Shown piece by piece: positions 1 to 12,626 of a DNA stretch of 64,000 nt (position 1 is the stretch's first letter; each line of letters begins with the position of its first letter). Source of the DNA: Neostapfia colusana. Taxonomy: Eukaryota; Streptophyta; Magnoliopsida; Poales; Poaceae. The position numbers and the translations under genes were made by a program. The notes below the pieces were generated by a model. It was given only the letters and a program-made list of their open reading frames with translations, ran no database searches and had not been told where the DNA came from. The DNA is taken from NCBI GenBank assembly GCA_030760725.1, contig JASWHV010000012.1:35247652-35311651 (forward strand). The letters run 5' to 3'.

Positions 1-709
1 AGTACCTGCAGAAAGACACTCAATAGTGGTGCACTCAAAGGTGGTTTCATTTTAGGCAGTTCCATAATTGAAAGTAAATACAAACGCCCGTATCATTGTC
101 ATACGGCCGTCCTTGAGTTAGGTCACGTCTCAAGGTACGTGATCATGTTTCAACACCACACGACGGGGAACCCGAGTAGATCATGAATGGGTCGTCATGG
201 TTGGGAATGTTATCAACCCAAAGGATACCACCTGCTGCCCTGCAGGGCACGCCGATGGCAAGCGCCGCGTATGTCCTCCTGGGCTATTTCCAGACGAACA
301 CACTATCGTGTTACTGACCACACGATGGGGTCTCCACTTACTTGCCTAATGCACGCTAGGGATCAGCGTTTCATATGAACTCAGGAACATGAAGAGTCCA
401 AGAGTTTCATATTAACATCTCACACCAAGCTGTGAGATCTAGCCCTGAACCACTTTCCTTGTCAGGGGAGCTAACCGAAATTGAACCGCTTTCGGTGGCG
501 TTCCTTACCATGTTTACCTGACCGTAGGTGCGTCGTTACATAATGAAAATTCAGAATTAAAACACATATGTTAGTCTTGCCACTTTAAGTAACTACACTA
601 CTATAGTCTTTATGTGGGCCTAATATCGTTTCCTCACAGTATCCTAAGTTTTTGTCGTAATACCATCCTTATTCCGTGTGCTATTACCAATGCGGCTCTG
701 ATACCACGC
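1..709 (-). mobile_element. Element A: 5' leader of a minus-strand chromovirus, window-edge truncated
   Basis: This stretch lies directly downstream (on the minus strand) of the LTR at 710-4827 and is homologous to the leader of element H at about 44340-45036, sharing the Met-type primer site and several short blocks. It is non-coding; the short open frames here have no recognisable product. The gag start of element A should lie left of the window, so only the first 0.7 kb of its interior is visible. No upstream ORF is seen in this part. Confidence 0.85.
696..706 (-). other. Primer-binding site of element A (tRNA-Met)
   Basis: Read on the minus strand this is TGGTATCAGAG, the complement of the 3' end of tRNA-Met that primes minus-strand DNA synthesis in many plant LTR elements. 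It is separated by three bases (GCG) from the LTR end at 710. The same spacing and spacer are found in element E. Confidence 0.92.
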
Positions 710-3700
710 TGACAGGACCCCGCCGCCCCGATCATGGGGCCGCGCCGCCTTGCCCGGGAATCACATTGGGTGGTGCCGTGTTATGCGGCACCCAACAGCA
801 CACATATAAGGAACAATGTATTACATAAGTCAAAAGTGGAAGCTTTCAATTGTTCTTCATAAATAATTTACATAAAACAGCTACAGCGGAAGTCTATAAA
901 CAGTTCACGTTGAATATCTAAGAAGCACTCGAGAAGAGGTCCAGCCCGCGGACCCCTCTCGCTAGCAACACGAAGACATGGCAGCGGCTAGGTTCTCCAA
1001 GTGTGACATGACTCGAAAGTTCCCGAGCCTCACCGGACTACCTTCTTTATAGCGTCGAGGTTAACCTGCAAAACCACTTATATAGCAAGAGTGAGCACAA
1101 AGGCTCAGCAAGACTTAACCGTCTCTCCTAAGACATGAAACTCTACATGAAAGTAACCTAAGACTTAAACCGGTCATTTGCGAAAAGACTCGCCTACGAG
1201 TTCATCCTTAACTTTCAGATTTTAGCCATAATAGTAGTGACCTTGAGCCCAGCAACATTGGAACTCCACAATCAAACAAGAAACACTTCATTCCAATGTT
1301 ACTTGTCCCAAGATGGAAAATAACTTTAGTTTGCTCTATCTCTACTTCAAACATGGTTTTCATGCAATTTATAATTACCATAACAGCATTTAAAACTTTG
1401 CAAACTATTCCCACACAACTTGATTACTACGTCACAGCGCAGTGAGCAAGCGGTACTCATAACCGCGAGGGACGGTGATTCAAATCAAACACTACCCGGA
1501 TAACTCGACACATACGCCCGCCTCTGAAGACCCAACTCTGGCGTCCTTCATTACGTCGTATGTGGCAACCTTTCTCAGGCCACTAAACTGTAGAACCGGT
1601 CGCGCCGTCTCGGGCTCATAGGTCTAACGAGACGATGTGGTATGCCTCTACAATCTAGTGAACCTGGTACATCGGGTTACTGGTTCCCATATATCAGTAA
1701 GCATCCGGTACACAACTTAATACTTGCTCCCAGGGCCGCATACGCTTCGGTCCTTGACCGACACGGGCAGAGCTACTCGACCAAGACCTCTTCTTGTGCT
1801 ACCTAACTCTCCTGCCCGGTCTCATCTTTAGAAATGTAAACTTTAGTTTGCCTCTCTTTCCAACCCCACTTATGTGATCCTGAAACAAAGCTTGCGAGTA
1901 CATTCCAACTACTCGTCTTCTTCTGGATGTCCTAGTCTATTTAGCACGGCCTTATTCTACAGCGATGACACAATTCTACCCTTGACCTCAGGGTTCATGT
2001 TTGGTTATGCAAGTGGAGTATAAAACATCCTTGACCTAATGCACATGCAAACTTTGACCAATAGTAGTGAACAAAGGGAAACTTTAAAAACAACTTAAGT
2101 GCAAACCGGGGCTTGCCTTGGTTTTGCAGGTGACTAAAGTCAGATAATATGAAGTTAGTTGTTGATGACTTGAAGTTGAATCACTGCCTTCTTGCTTCTT
2201 GATTCAAGCCTCACTTCTCTTCCACTCTTCCACATTTAATCACTACACGTTATGAACATGCACATATGTTTAATTGTAAAACTTTTGCTAACAAGTTCTA
2301 AAGACAAGTTTAAAACTGGAACACTGGTTAAGAATTTAAAATAACACTGGGGTGGTGGTTTAGGTGTGTGTTTAAGCACTATCATCAAGTGAGAAATGAG
2401 GTTCATCACTTGGGTGGTGATCACCTAATTGGTTGAACAGAACACTACTGATCCAGGGATCCAATGGAGCAGGAAATTTTTCTTGTGAGTTCCTTGTCAC
2501 AAGAAAGTCCTCTGGACCAAAATTCAGAATGGTTCACTGATTAGATCACCCAGAACAATTCCCTAAGCATTTAGGCATAAAGGAATTAATCCTGATTAAA
2601 CTTGCACTTTCATGCAAATCCAAGTGAACCATAATTTCATACCTAGCTCATGGAGCATGCATGAATTATTCTAGGATTTTTGGAGCTAAGGAATACCCAG
2701 AACTGAATTTCCAAGTTTTGGAAATTCTCTGAAAATGTTTCTTTATTCATTTGAATACAGAAACTTGAAACCAGAATTACCCTGACTAAATCAACTCCAA
2801 ATGAGCTGAAAGTTTTACAGGAGTTTCCTAACATCTTAAACAATATTCTAGCAACATTTGGGGAATTTTGGATGAACCAAACTCCATCTAAAATTCTTTT
2901 GCTGAAAAGCTTTAAAGAATTTTCCAGAATTTTCTATCGGTTTTCATGCAAATTGGGTGGCATATTTGGATTGAGTTTTACCTCCTGAATCCAACCCAAT
3001 TTGAATCACTAATTTTGGAGCTTCCTAGCACAAGTTATGAGGATCTAAAGTTTGAACTAAATCTGGAATTCAATTAAACCGGGGAAATGTTTAAACCCTG
3101 ACAGTGGCCCCATCCCCACGTGTCAGCTGCTGAGTTCAAGACACACGGGGCAACAGACCCGTCCCTGCGTTGTCGCAGTTTGATTGAGGGCCACAGAGGA
3201 TCCCACATGTTTAACCCCAGCCGCTGATGAGTGGGGCCAAAGGGAGTCTTCTTCTTCCTCCCGCTCCCTCGCCTCCCCCTCGCCGGCGCTCCACTGGAGC
3301 TCGCCGGACCGGGCTTCCCGGCCGCCTCTCGGCCGGAGACTCGCCGCCTGTGAGTTTGGGAGGTTTGGAAACATGTCTACGGGGTTGGCTCTGGCTGCCG
3401 GTGGCCGGAAGTAGGCCGGCGACGTGCGGCGGCCTCGGGAGAGCTCCGGCACCGTCGCCCGGCGATCCTAGCCCGTCAAGCTCTTGGGTTTTTGGCTCTA
3501 CAGCATCCCGGGAGGCTAGGGAAGCTCGGCGAAAGCTCAACCAAGCATGAAAACGGCGGCTACCCGGCTTTCACCGTGCGCCCGAATGGTAGTGCCGGTT
3601 TTGTGCTCGGAGAACGTCAAAATACGTCGCCTCTCGTCGGCTTCCAGCTAGGTTTGAAAAGAGGAGATCACCGCCATCTAGCATAGCTCCTCTGTGCCTA

Positions 3701-4827
3701 ATTTCGTGACCAAAGATTGAGGACAGAGGGAAATTTTCTAGATTTCGTACCGGAAGGTCGGGTTATGGTCGCCGCGGAAATTTCCTCGAATTCGCGCTCT
3801 GTCGTCCATGTCATGGCCCGAGCTTCGGAGACGAGCATCAAGGGGTCCTAGCATGTCCGAGGGTGCTCTCGTTCGGGCTTGAATAGTTCCCTGCAGCGCT
3901 GTCCATGTGTGACCTCTTCGTCGGTTCTCGTCGGCCGCCGCGCCAACACGGCTTTCCCGGGGTAGGGAGGCCAAACACCGGCCGATGACACGGCGAGGGT
4001 GGAGAGGGAGATGACCTGGTGGCAATTTGGCGCTCTGCCGAGGCTTGCACACAATGGAACGACGGCGGCACGGTGGATCGGTGGTGGCGGCGGTGGCCCT
4101 GTCCCTGTCCGCGAGAGAAGAAGCAAACCGAGGTTTGTCTCGGGGTTATGGCACGGGTAAACACTGGCTGAAGTGATGACATCGGGGAAACTGCTCGCCA
4201 GCGCAAAAGAATTCACGAGGAGGTGTCGTCGGCCGCAGCCCTCGGTGGCGCCTCGCGATGGTTTGCTTCGGGCTCGGGTCTGAACAGAACTAGAAGTTTG
4301 CTTCGGTTGAAAGTCTCCTCCATTTTCAGTCCATGACATGTGGGTCCCACAGCTCCTCTCTGCCCCCAAAAGATCTCCAAATTTTGACACATTGTAAATT
4401 CAGCTTGGAGGGATCCAAATTCAAAAGCCAATTTGCCATTTGACAATTTGTGCCACAGTTTCAAATTTAAATTCAAAATTTGATGAAATTTACAAGTTCC
4501 TTTGATATTCCTATCAAAGCCCCTCCAAATTTTCTAAATACTTGGCTCCCTCATAATTTGGACCTGAGGAATTCAAATATGCCCTCTGATCTTTGAGTTG
4601 GCCATTGCAAATACAACTTCTCAAACAACAGTTTGAATTTCCTCTTTTGAAAATGCCCTTCTTCTTTTTGAAGTGACCCTCTTAATTCAAACTGAATTCA
4701 AAGTTTTATTGCACATGCCAACACTTTCATGAGTAAACAAAAGATTTTGTAAGCCCCATTTCTTGTATATAAACTCAACTTTATTCATAGCTCAAGTTTT
4801 CTATTTACAAGTTTTGGGACTTTTACA
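710..4827 (-). mobile_element. Element A: complete 5' LTR (4118 bp), minus strand
   Basis: Read on the minus strand the LTR begins at 4827 with TGTAAAAGTCCCAAAACTTG and ends at 710 with TGTCA, so it has the usual TG...CA ends. Its start closely matches the LTR of element C at 12874, and the lengths are nearly equal (4118 and 4119 bp), so A and C belong to one family. The right flank at 4828 continues the gag zinc knuckle of element B, which shows that A inserted into B. Inside are an AT-rich part (2270-3090), a GC-rich island (about 3100-4350) and two hairpins shared with the other LTRs. Open frames of 100-180 codons in the island look like composition artefacts. Confidence 0.9.
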
Positions 4828-6463
4828 TATGGGCCATTACGCTAGGCAATGTCCGGAGGGAACTCGAGGCTACGGGTCATCATATTTACAACAATACGAC
4901 CCGTACCTCAATCTGCAGACAGGAGGGCAGATAAGGGGCAACATTCACTATACTGTGATTGATGATGTTCCGGAAGAAGAAGCCGCTTTAGCAGGGATCT
5001 TTTCTCTGAATCAACTACCGGTTTTGATTCTCTTTGATTCCGGTGCCACACAAAATTTCATTAGCCAATCTTTCGTGGCTCAACATCAGCTCCAAACAGT
5101 TTATACAAAGAGGCAATACCTCATATCTTCGCCCGGGGGTAGCAGTACCGCAAGCGAGGTTGTCTCCCGAGCACCTCTTTGTTTGGGGGGTAAAATATAC
5201 CCTACGACCCTCATTATTCTTGAAGGTCTGAAGATCGACATCATTTTGGGGATGTCGTGGTTGAATTACCACCAGGCGGTTCTTAACATCAGCTCCAGGA
5301 CCGTTGAGCTCAACTCCCCACAGCACGGCCTTCATATATTAATTCTGGGCGCCAGACGGCAACAGATTGCAACAGTGAACCACACGGAAGCTGTTAAGAT
5401 AGAGGACATTCCAGTGGTACATGAGTATCCGGATGTATTTCCCGATGATTTACCGGGCATGCCGCCCGAGCGAGACGTTGAGTTCAAGATTGAGCTTATA
5501 CCGGGAACCACACCGATATCACGAAGGCCGTACAAAATGGCACCCAATGAACTGACACAATTGAAGACACAGCTGAATGACCTAATGAGCAAGGGCTTTA
5601 TACGACCGAGTTCGTCACCTTGGGGTTGTTCAGCATTGTTTGTCAAGAAGAAGGACGAAACACTACGGCTTTGTGTTGATTATCGTCCTTTGAACGCCGT
5701 TACCATCAAGAACAAGTATCCACTACCTCGCATTGATATGCTCTTCGATCAATTAGTGGGTGCGAAGGTATTTTCAAAGATGGATCTTTGGTCAGGATAT
5801 AACCAGATTAAAATCCGGGCATAAGATATTCCGAAGACGGCATTCTCAACGAGATACGGGCTGTATGAGTATCTCGTTATGTATTTTGGTTTGAAAAACA
5901 CCCCGGCACACTTTATGTACCTGATGAATTCAGTGCTCATGCCGGAGTTGGATAAATTCGTCGTTGTCTTCATCGACGATATCTTGGTGTACTCCAAGTC
6001 AGAGGAAGAACATGCTAAACATTTGCATATTGTGCTACAAAGATTGCGAGATCATCAGCTCTATGCAAAATTCAGCAAGTGTGAATTCTGGATTAATCAA
6101 GTACTGTTTCTCGGACACATTATTTCAGCGGAGGGCATCGCTGTAGATCCGAGTAAGATTATCCAAGTGCAGAAATGGGAGTCACCAAAGTCAGTGCATG
6201 ACATCCGTAGCTTCCTCGGTTTAGCGGATTATTACCGGAGGTTCATTCCGGGTTTCTCTAAGATCGCTAAACCGATGACGGAATTATTAAAGAAGAACAC
6301 CAGATTTATGTGGGTTGCTGCGTGTGAACAAGCTTTCAAGACTTTAGTGAAGCATCTCCCAACAGCCCCAGTTCTTGCTCAGCCGGATACGACAAAGTCA
6401 TTCGACGTTTATTGCGATGCATCTGGCATCGGTCTTGGCTGCGTGCTGATGCAAGAAAGATGA
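4828..6463 (+). pseudogene. Element B: gag tail, protease and reverse transcriptase
   Basis: The reading begins in the second half of a CCHC zinc knuckle (GHYARQCP). The aspartic protease follows with an intact DSGAT motif (Asp codon at 5036). RT runs from about 5500, with the connector PISRRPYKMAP, the LCVDYRPLN block near 5670 and an intact FIDD active site (DD at 5975-5980). A TAA stop at 5822-5824 breaks RT after QIKIRA, and a TGA at 6461-6463 falls in early RNase H. The frame itself is continuous: all parts of B pol to 8278 are in the same frame. An apparent ATG at 4763 belongs to the antisense LTR of A and is not the native start. Confidence 0.93.
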
Positions 6464-6721
6464 GTGGTCGCTTATGGATCTCGTCAACTCAGAAATCACG
6501 AGCAGCATTATCCAACTCATGATCTTGAGTTAGCTGCCGTGGTCCTCGCTTTGAAGATGTGGAGGCATTACTTGCTCGGAAATCTTGTACACCTCTACAC
6601 TGACCACAAGAGCTTGAAGTACATCTTCACTCAGAAAGAATTGAACATGAGGCAATGAAGATGGCTAGAGCTCATTAAGGACTATGAACTGGAAATTCAT
6701 TATCATCCAGGAAAGGCGAAT
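6464..6721 (+). pseudogene. Element B: RNase H part of pol
   Basis: RNase H degrades the RNA strand of the RNA-DNA hybrid during reverse transcription. The domain starts before this segment with the DVYCDASG block (about 6405) and continues with HDLELAA and YTDHKS, which carry the expected acidic residues. Stops at 6461-6463 and 6656-6658 are both TGA. The matching position of element E reads Arg at the second, so a CGA to TGA change at a methylated CpG is likely. The end of the domain (HYHPGKANVV) leads without a shift into integrase. Confidence 0.9.
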
Positions 6722-8278
6722 GTGGTCGCCAATGCGCTCAGTCGTAAGGCGCATATACATCACCTAAGTATCGCTGAAATGGATGATGATGAACCAAGCC
6801 TCCGTGTTATCCCGTATGGAGCTCTTTATAATCTCGCTCTCATTCCTACCATCCGAGAGGAGATCATTGAGGCTCAACGAAAAGACAATGGTATTTCTCA
6901 CATATGGCGAAGATTAGACAACGGAGAAATGAAGTGCTTACGGAAGGACGATGAGGGTACTTTGTGGTTTAACGACCAGATTGTAGTACCCCGGGATATG
7001 GGACTACGGAAGAAAATTTTGGACGAAGCTCATTTGTCCAAGTTTTCCATTCATCCGGGCAGTAATAAAATGTACCAAGATCTCCGGGAGAAGTTTTGGT
7101 GGACACGTATGAAACGTGAAGTTGCAAAGTATGTTTCGGAATGTGATACGTGTCGAAGAGTCAAGGCCGACCATGTGAAGAAGTCAGGCCTGTTGCAGCC
7201 ACTACAAGTACCGGCATGGAAGTAGCAAGACTTGAGTATGGACTTCATCGTTGGGTTGCGGATGACCTCCCACAACCATGATTCGATTTTGGTAATCGTT
7301 GATCGGTTAACCAAATCAGCACATTTCATCCCTGTGCATACAAGGTATAACGCAAAGCAGTATGCTGAGCTGTACATAGCACGGATCTTGTGCTTACATG
7401 GAGTTCCCCGTACCATTGTGTCAGATAGAGGGTCGCTGTTCGTAGCCCGTTTCTGGGAACAGCTACACGCATCCTTGGGGACGAAGTTGATTAGAAGCTC
7501 TGCGTATCACCCTCAAACCGATGGGCAAACTGAGAGGGTGGATCAAATAATGGAAGATATGTTAAGATTATGTGCCATCCACCACGGTAAGAGCTGGGAT
7601 GATCACTTACCGTTGGCGGAGTTCTCGTACAACAACGGATATCAGACGAGCATCAAAATGGCACCATATGAAGCTCTATACGGCCGGAAGTGCCGTACGC
7701 CATGGAACTGGTGTGAATCCGGTGAACGAGTAACGTTCGGGGTTGATCTTATCAATGAAGCCGAAGAGAGAGTTCGGATAATACAAGAGAACCTCAAAGC
7801 TGCCCAATCTCGTCAAAAGAGCTACGCGGACCAGAGACGTCAACCGCTGCATTTCAAAGTCGGAGAGCACGTGTATCTTTGTGTGTCTCCGATGAAAGGG
7901 ATTCATCGGTTCGGTGTCAAGGGGAAACTTGCTCCCCGATTCATCGGTCCGTTTGCTATAACGGAGAAGTGCGGAAACATAGCCTACCGGCTGGAACTAC
8001 CGGCAAGCCTTGCCGGTATTCACGACATATTTCATGTGTCCCAGCTGCGGAAATGTCTCAAGTTTACCGCTGCTGTCCGCACCGAAGACATTGACGAGTT
8101 GAAGCCGGATCTCACCTACGTCGAGCAACCTATTCAGATTATCGACGAAAAGACCCAGATCACCCGGAACCGGACTTTGAAATTTTACAAAGTCCCGTGG
8201 AGTAATCATACCCCGGAAGAGGCGACGTGGGAAACCGAAGATTACATCCACAAGAACTATTCGGAGCTTTTGTCATAA
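6722..8278 (+). pseudogene. Element B: integrase with C-terminal chromodomain
   Basis: Integrase inserts the DNA copy into the host genome. The N-terminal HHCC zinc finger is present (HLSKFSIHPG ... CDTC). The catalytic core shows the DDE series in MDFI, VSDRG and TDGQTERV. A TAG at 7223-7225 separates zinc finger and core; element E has Trp there, so TGG to TAG is likely. The C-terminal part (MKGIHRFGVKGKLAPRFIGP, then a chromodomain-like segment with KVPWSNHTPEEATWE, about 8100-8278) matches the chromodomain of Del/Tekay elements, which is thought to steer integration to heterochromatin. The frame ends with a natural TAA at 8276-8278. Confidence 0.93.
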
Positions 8279-8312
8279 ACTTGTAATTACCTCCCGTCTC
8301 GCTCTTCTTTTC

Positions 8313-8330
8313 AATCTCGGGACGAGATTC
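8313..8330 (+). promoter_or_regulatory. Element B: post-pol palindrome
   Basis: AATCTCG-GGA-CGAGATT forms a perfect 7 bp inverted repeat with a 3 nt loop between the pol stop codon and the polypurine tract. The same palindrome occurs in elements C and H at the same relative place. Its role is unknown; an RNA stem-loop involved in RNA 3' processing or plus-strand priming is possible. Confidence 0.8.
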
Positions 8331-8335
8331 CTTTT

Positions 8336-8349
8336 AAAGGGGGGGGGAA
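8336..8349 (+). other. Element B: polypurine tract
   Basis: A purine run (AAA, nine or more G, AA) lies immediately before the TGTAAAGG start of the 3' LTR. It is the expected primer site for plus-strand DNA synthesis. Confidence 0.92.
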
Positions 8350-11300
8350 TGTAAAGGTCCCAAAAATATGAATACAAATAAACACGTATTTGCAAAAGTT
8401 GGTTTCATATGTATGAAATTTGGGACTTGTTAAAACTTTTGCACATGTGATAACACACATGGGGGTTTTCTTCACACAAGTTCAAATGTTTATTTGGAAA
8501 CTTGAAACCCAAGAGGGGTCAAAAACTAAGATGGGAAGTTCCCATGCGTGTGAGAAAACTAAAGTCAGATTTGGAACAAACTTGTTCAAACTCAAAATTC
8601 AAATGAGAGCAACACAATGGAATTCAAAACTGTTGTGCTACAAATCTCATTTGCAGCAGCCAAAATAAAAATCAGATTTCATATTTGAGTTCCTTGGGTC
8701 CAAATTAGGGGGTGTGCAAAGTGTCATGATTTATGGGAATGATTTGCAACCCATTTTTCAAAATGGACTTTAAATGACAAAGAATTCAAATGCATATTTG
8801 AATTTGGATGAAACTTGCCCAATATTCCCAATGCATATCACATTTGAATTCCCACAATTGAATTCCATCAATATTCCAACTTGGGAGATATTTTAGAAGG
8901 GATAAGGAGGGACTGAACAATGGGACCCACATGTCATTGAGAGAAACTGAAAATTGCAAAAGATCTCACAGTGTTGGGTCTCTGTTTGCTTTATTCAGTC
9001 GGTACTCGACACCGACGGGCGCAGCACCGGGCGACACCGCACTCAGCCGACGCCTCCACCTCCTGGTGATTTTCATCGCGCTGGATGAGCTGCTGGACGC
9101 CTATACCCTCTCCCGTGCTCCAGTTCGCCTTATCACCGAGACACTGCAGCTCCTTCCTCCTCGCGCGAGAAACAGAACTGAGCGCTGCCGCCGAGCTCTC
9201 GGTCGATCGGCCATCATCTAGCCCGTGTGAGGACTTCAGCTGAGCAGCAAAACCACACCGCAGAAACCCCCACGACCTCCTCGTGCCCTCACCGAGGGAG
9301 TTCGTGCTCTCCACACCGAGATAACCCGGCTTCGGCGGCGGCCGTCACACAACCGAGGGAAGGCGCTCTCGTGGACAGCCTCCTCCAGAGCGTGTCACGA
9401 CCAAGCAAGGCCACCGTGGGATGCACGAGATCTTCCTGCAGCTTCCATCCGAAGCACAGAGCTTGTCCTTGCGTCTTGCCGACGAATTTCAAGATTTCCC
9501 TCCGGCCGGCTCAAACCGAGGTGCGGGTAAGAGTCTGTTAAATTCTCACGCTATGATTGTTTAGAGCACTGCAAATTTCACTCACATGAAGTAGCCTTGC
9601 TTAGCAACAACTTCACTTGTGGAACCTAGCTAGAAACACGCTCTGCACGACGTATGTTCGATCTTTCTAACGGTGGTTTTGGTAGAAACCGTCGGGCACT
9701 CGATGAACACTAGGTAGGAGTCATTCCTGAGCCCATGTGTGGCCATGCCTAGCTTTGCCAACCTCCACTGGTGCTGTAGAGCCTTTCCAGGGAGCTTTTG
9801 GCGGGATAAAGCATCGGGGCGACGTCGCCGGACTCCCTCAGAGCCGCTGTACTGGTGCGGGGTGGGTTAGGGGCTTCGCCGGTCCATAGAATTCATTCCA
9901 TCGTGTTCCTCGGGTTAAACAAGGGCCTGGCGGCGAGTTTCAGTGTCAGGGGTGCCCGGACGACCGAATCCGAAGCTGCTCCGGCGAGCCCGGCGGCGGT
10001 ATCGCGCGGGGGCGCGAGGTTGAAGACAACCTCGCCGGTCCCGCCTGTCAGCGACTCGGGAGAGAGGGGCTGGATACACTGTGGCATCGGATCGGCTGTG
10101 ACAGCGCGGGAAACAACCCTGTGACCCCGTGTGGCACTCTCCCGGTAACTGACACGTGCCCCCTTGGTCCCACAGTCAGGTTTAAACGTTTCTCGGAATT
10201 ATTCAAATTCCAGAATTTCCCCAAACTTTAGAAGAGCATAACTTTTGCTAGGAACATCCAAATTTAGTGATTCAAATTGGGTTAGATTCAGATTGACAAA
10301 CTCTATCCAAATATGCAACCCAATTTGTATGAAAGTCTTTATTTAATTCTAGAAAATTCTTTAGAACTTTTCAGCAAACGAATTTTATAGGGAGTTTGGT
10401 TTATCCAAATATCTCCAAAATTTGCCAGAATATTCTTTAAGGTGTTCTTAAACACCTGTAAAAGTTTCAGCTCATTTGGAGTTGATTTGGTCAGGAGAAT
10501 TCAGATTGTAAGTTACTGTGTTCAAATGAATACAGAAACATTTTCAGAGAATTTCCAAAATTTGTAAATGCAGTTCTGGGCAATTCTTAGCTCCAAAAAT
10601 CCTAGGAAAATTCATGTAGACTTTATGAACTATAATTGAAATTGTGCCTCACTGATTTTGACATGAACATGGGTGTTACCTCAGAATTAATTCATCTTTG
10701 ATTAAACACTTAGAAAATTGTTCTGAATAAACCACTCCATGAGACGTGCTAAATTTTGGTCCAGATAACTTTCTTGTGACAGGGAACTCACATGAAAAAT
10801 CCCAGCTCCATTGGAGCTCTGTATCACCACTGTTATGTGTAACCTCTTAAAGAGATCAACACTTAAGTGGGAGAAGCACTTAACATTTGATCTTAATGTT
10901 TAAACCCAACCCAAACCCCTAGCACCAGTGTCATTTTAAATTCTTAAACAGAGATCCAGTTTTAAAACTGTAATTTGATCTTAATAGCAAAAGCTTTTCA
11001 ATTAAATACATATGCATGATCATATCGTGTAGCATCTACGTGAAGAACGTGAGAAGGACTTGAAGGTGAAGATCAAGGAGGAAGGAAAAGCAAGTAATCA
11101 AGCTCCAAGTGATCGTCACTAACTGATTGTAATCTTAGCCACCTGCAAAAAAGGTAAGCCCCGGTTTGCATTTGAACAGTTTTACAAGCATTTCCATTTT
11201 TAGAGATCATAGCTTTGCATAATTGTTTGCATTATGTCTAGTTGATATTGAAAACCCCACTTGCATGACCAGAAATACCTAAGAGAAAAAGGGTAGAATA

Positions 11301-11358
11301 GCACCTCCTCGAGTGAATTTGGCTACGCTAATGTTAGTAGGAAAGGTCCGGTAGAAGT

Positions 11359-11379
11359 CGAGTAGTTGGAATCTACTCG
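11359..11379 (+). promoter_or_regulatory. Conserved LTR stem-loop, element B copy
   Basis: CGAGTAG and CTACTCG form a perfect 7 bp stem around a 7 nt loop (TTGGAAT). Counterparts are at 15783-15803 (C), 46230-46250 (H), 1895-1915 (A), 17283-17302 and 28501-28520 (E). The A and E copies have one mismatch in the stem. Function unknown. Confidence 0.75.
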
Positions 11380-12536
11380 CGAGTTTAGGGCTGGTTTACT
11401 CGGAACGGGTCCAAATTAGAAAAGATGGGGAAAGTTCACACATAAGAAATGGAGACCGGGCAGGGAGGTTTAGATGCAGCAGGTTGCAGGCCGTGCGTGC
11501 ATAGCCCTGCCTGTGTTGGTTAAGGGCCATCCGTGCTTGGCCCTGTTGGACAAGTTTGAGTTGTGTACCGGGCGCATACTGGCTATATGGGACCCAAGAA
11601 ACCGATGTACCTTGGGAGATCCATAGTGGAACTTTTCCAACTGCCTTAGGCTTTCGGCGTCAGGGTAGCAGGAGGTAACTCGCTTAAGAACATACCACTG
11701 CGGGTATGTACCTTGAGGGAGCTTGCGTACTCGGGGCAGTTGGAATGCGTCCAATGTGGAAGATCTTGGGAAAGGTGGCCGCGTACAACGTCAGTCGAGG
11801 TTGCTGCCGGCAACTCGGAGTACGGGTGTACGTGTCGTGTAGTCCGGGCATGTACTGATTCGAATCACCGTCGCTCACGGTCATATGAGCATACTTGCCC
11901 ACTGCGTCTTGACGTAGAAAAAACTGGAACTGGTTATCTTTGAACTTGATAAGGCTGTGCTGTAACTTGTATTGTAACCATGATTGAATTAGAGATAGGT
12001 GCATTAAACTTTACTTTCACTTTGTGCAAGGAGCATCGCAACAAAGCGTTTCTTATTTGATTGTGGAGTTGCGATGCTTTTCGGCTCAAGGTCTGCACAA
12101 TGAGGCTTAAAATCTGAAAGTTAAGGATCAACTGTAGGCGAGTCCTTTATGCAAATCTAGCTAACCCAATGAAACTGTCGTGCATGTAGAGTTTCTTGTT
12201 TAGGAGAGACGGATCAGTCTTGCTGAGCCTATGTGCTCACGCTTGCCATATAAGTGGTTTTGCAGGTTAACATCGATGCTAAGATGGAGGTTGTCTGGTG
12301 AGACTCAGAGACTTCCGAGTCAGGTAACACATGGAGAATCCAGCCGCTGCTGCATGTCTTTGTATTGCTAGCGAGAGGAGTCCGTGGGTTGGACGTCATC
12401 TTGAGTGCTCTTAGTTATTCGACGTGAGTTGTTATAGACTTCCGCTGTAGCCATTTGATGTAAATTATTTACAAAGAAAAATTTGTAAGCTTCCGCTATT
12501 GTTTTATGTAATACATTGTTCCTTGTATGTGTGCTG

Positions 12537-12566
12537 TTGGGTGCCGCACAACATGGCACCACCCAA
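12537..12566 (+). promoter_or_regulatory. LTR 3'-terminal stem-loop, element B copy
   Basis: TTGGGTGCCG pairs with a downstream CGGCAC(C)ACCCAA-type arm (here TGGCAC, one G-U pair) around a loop of about 7 nt, about 60-90 bp before the LTR end. Copies are at 766-795 (A), 16901-16930 (C), 31813-31839 (F) and 45083-45110 (H). The loop varies while the stem arms are kept, as expected for a selected RNA fold. Confidence 0.7.
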
Positions 12567-12626
12567 TGCGATTCCCGGGCAAGTGCCCCGTACCCGTGAC
12601 TAAACGGGCGGCGTCGGGCCGTGTCA

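Larger units (their letters stand above)
4828..12626 (+). mobile_element. Element B: plus-strand Del/Tekay-type chromovirus, 5' part missing
   Basis: B runs from the last residues of its gag zinc knuckle through pol, polypurine tract and complete 3' LTR. Its 5' LTR and most of gag must lie left of element A, outside the window. The right end at 12626 abuts integrase sequence of element C, so B inserted into C. The domain order protease, RT, RNase H, integrase, chromodomain is that of Ty3/gypsy chromoviruses. Confidence 0.9.
8350..12626 (+). mobile_element. Element B: 3' LTR (4277 bp)
   Basis: The LTR starts TGTAAAGGTCCCAAAAATAT after the polypurine tract and ends GTGTCA at 12626, where sequence switches to element C integrase. 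It contains the same modules as the other chromovirus LTRs: a GC-rich island (8921-10179) bounded by TGGGACCCAC and a CTGACA...CAGTCAG motif, a following TTTAAAC box, an AT-rich part, a CGAGTAG/CTACTCG hairpin at 11359-11379 and a terminal hairpin at 12537-12566. No 5' LTR copy is in the window, so its age cannot be estimated. No gene is seen inside; open frames in the island are not supported. Confidence 0.9.

Noticed and set aside
691..709. tRNA gene
   Set aside because: The Met-like bases here and at 27291 and 45023 are only short primer-binding sites; no cloverleaf surrounds them.
3123..4390. Several overlapping open frames of 100-180 codons on both strands
   Set aside because: They lie in the GC-rich island of A's LTR, where few stop codons occur by composition, and no domain is recognisable. 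Equivalent frames in other LTRs do not keep the same reading.
8931..10124. Open frames in the B LTR island (up to 107 codons)
   Set aside because: Inside an LTR, overlapping on both strands, with no recognisable product.
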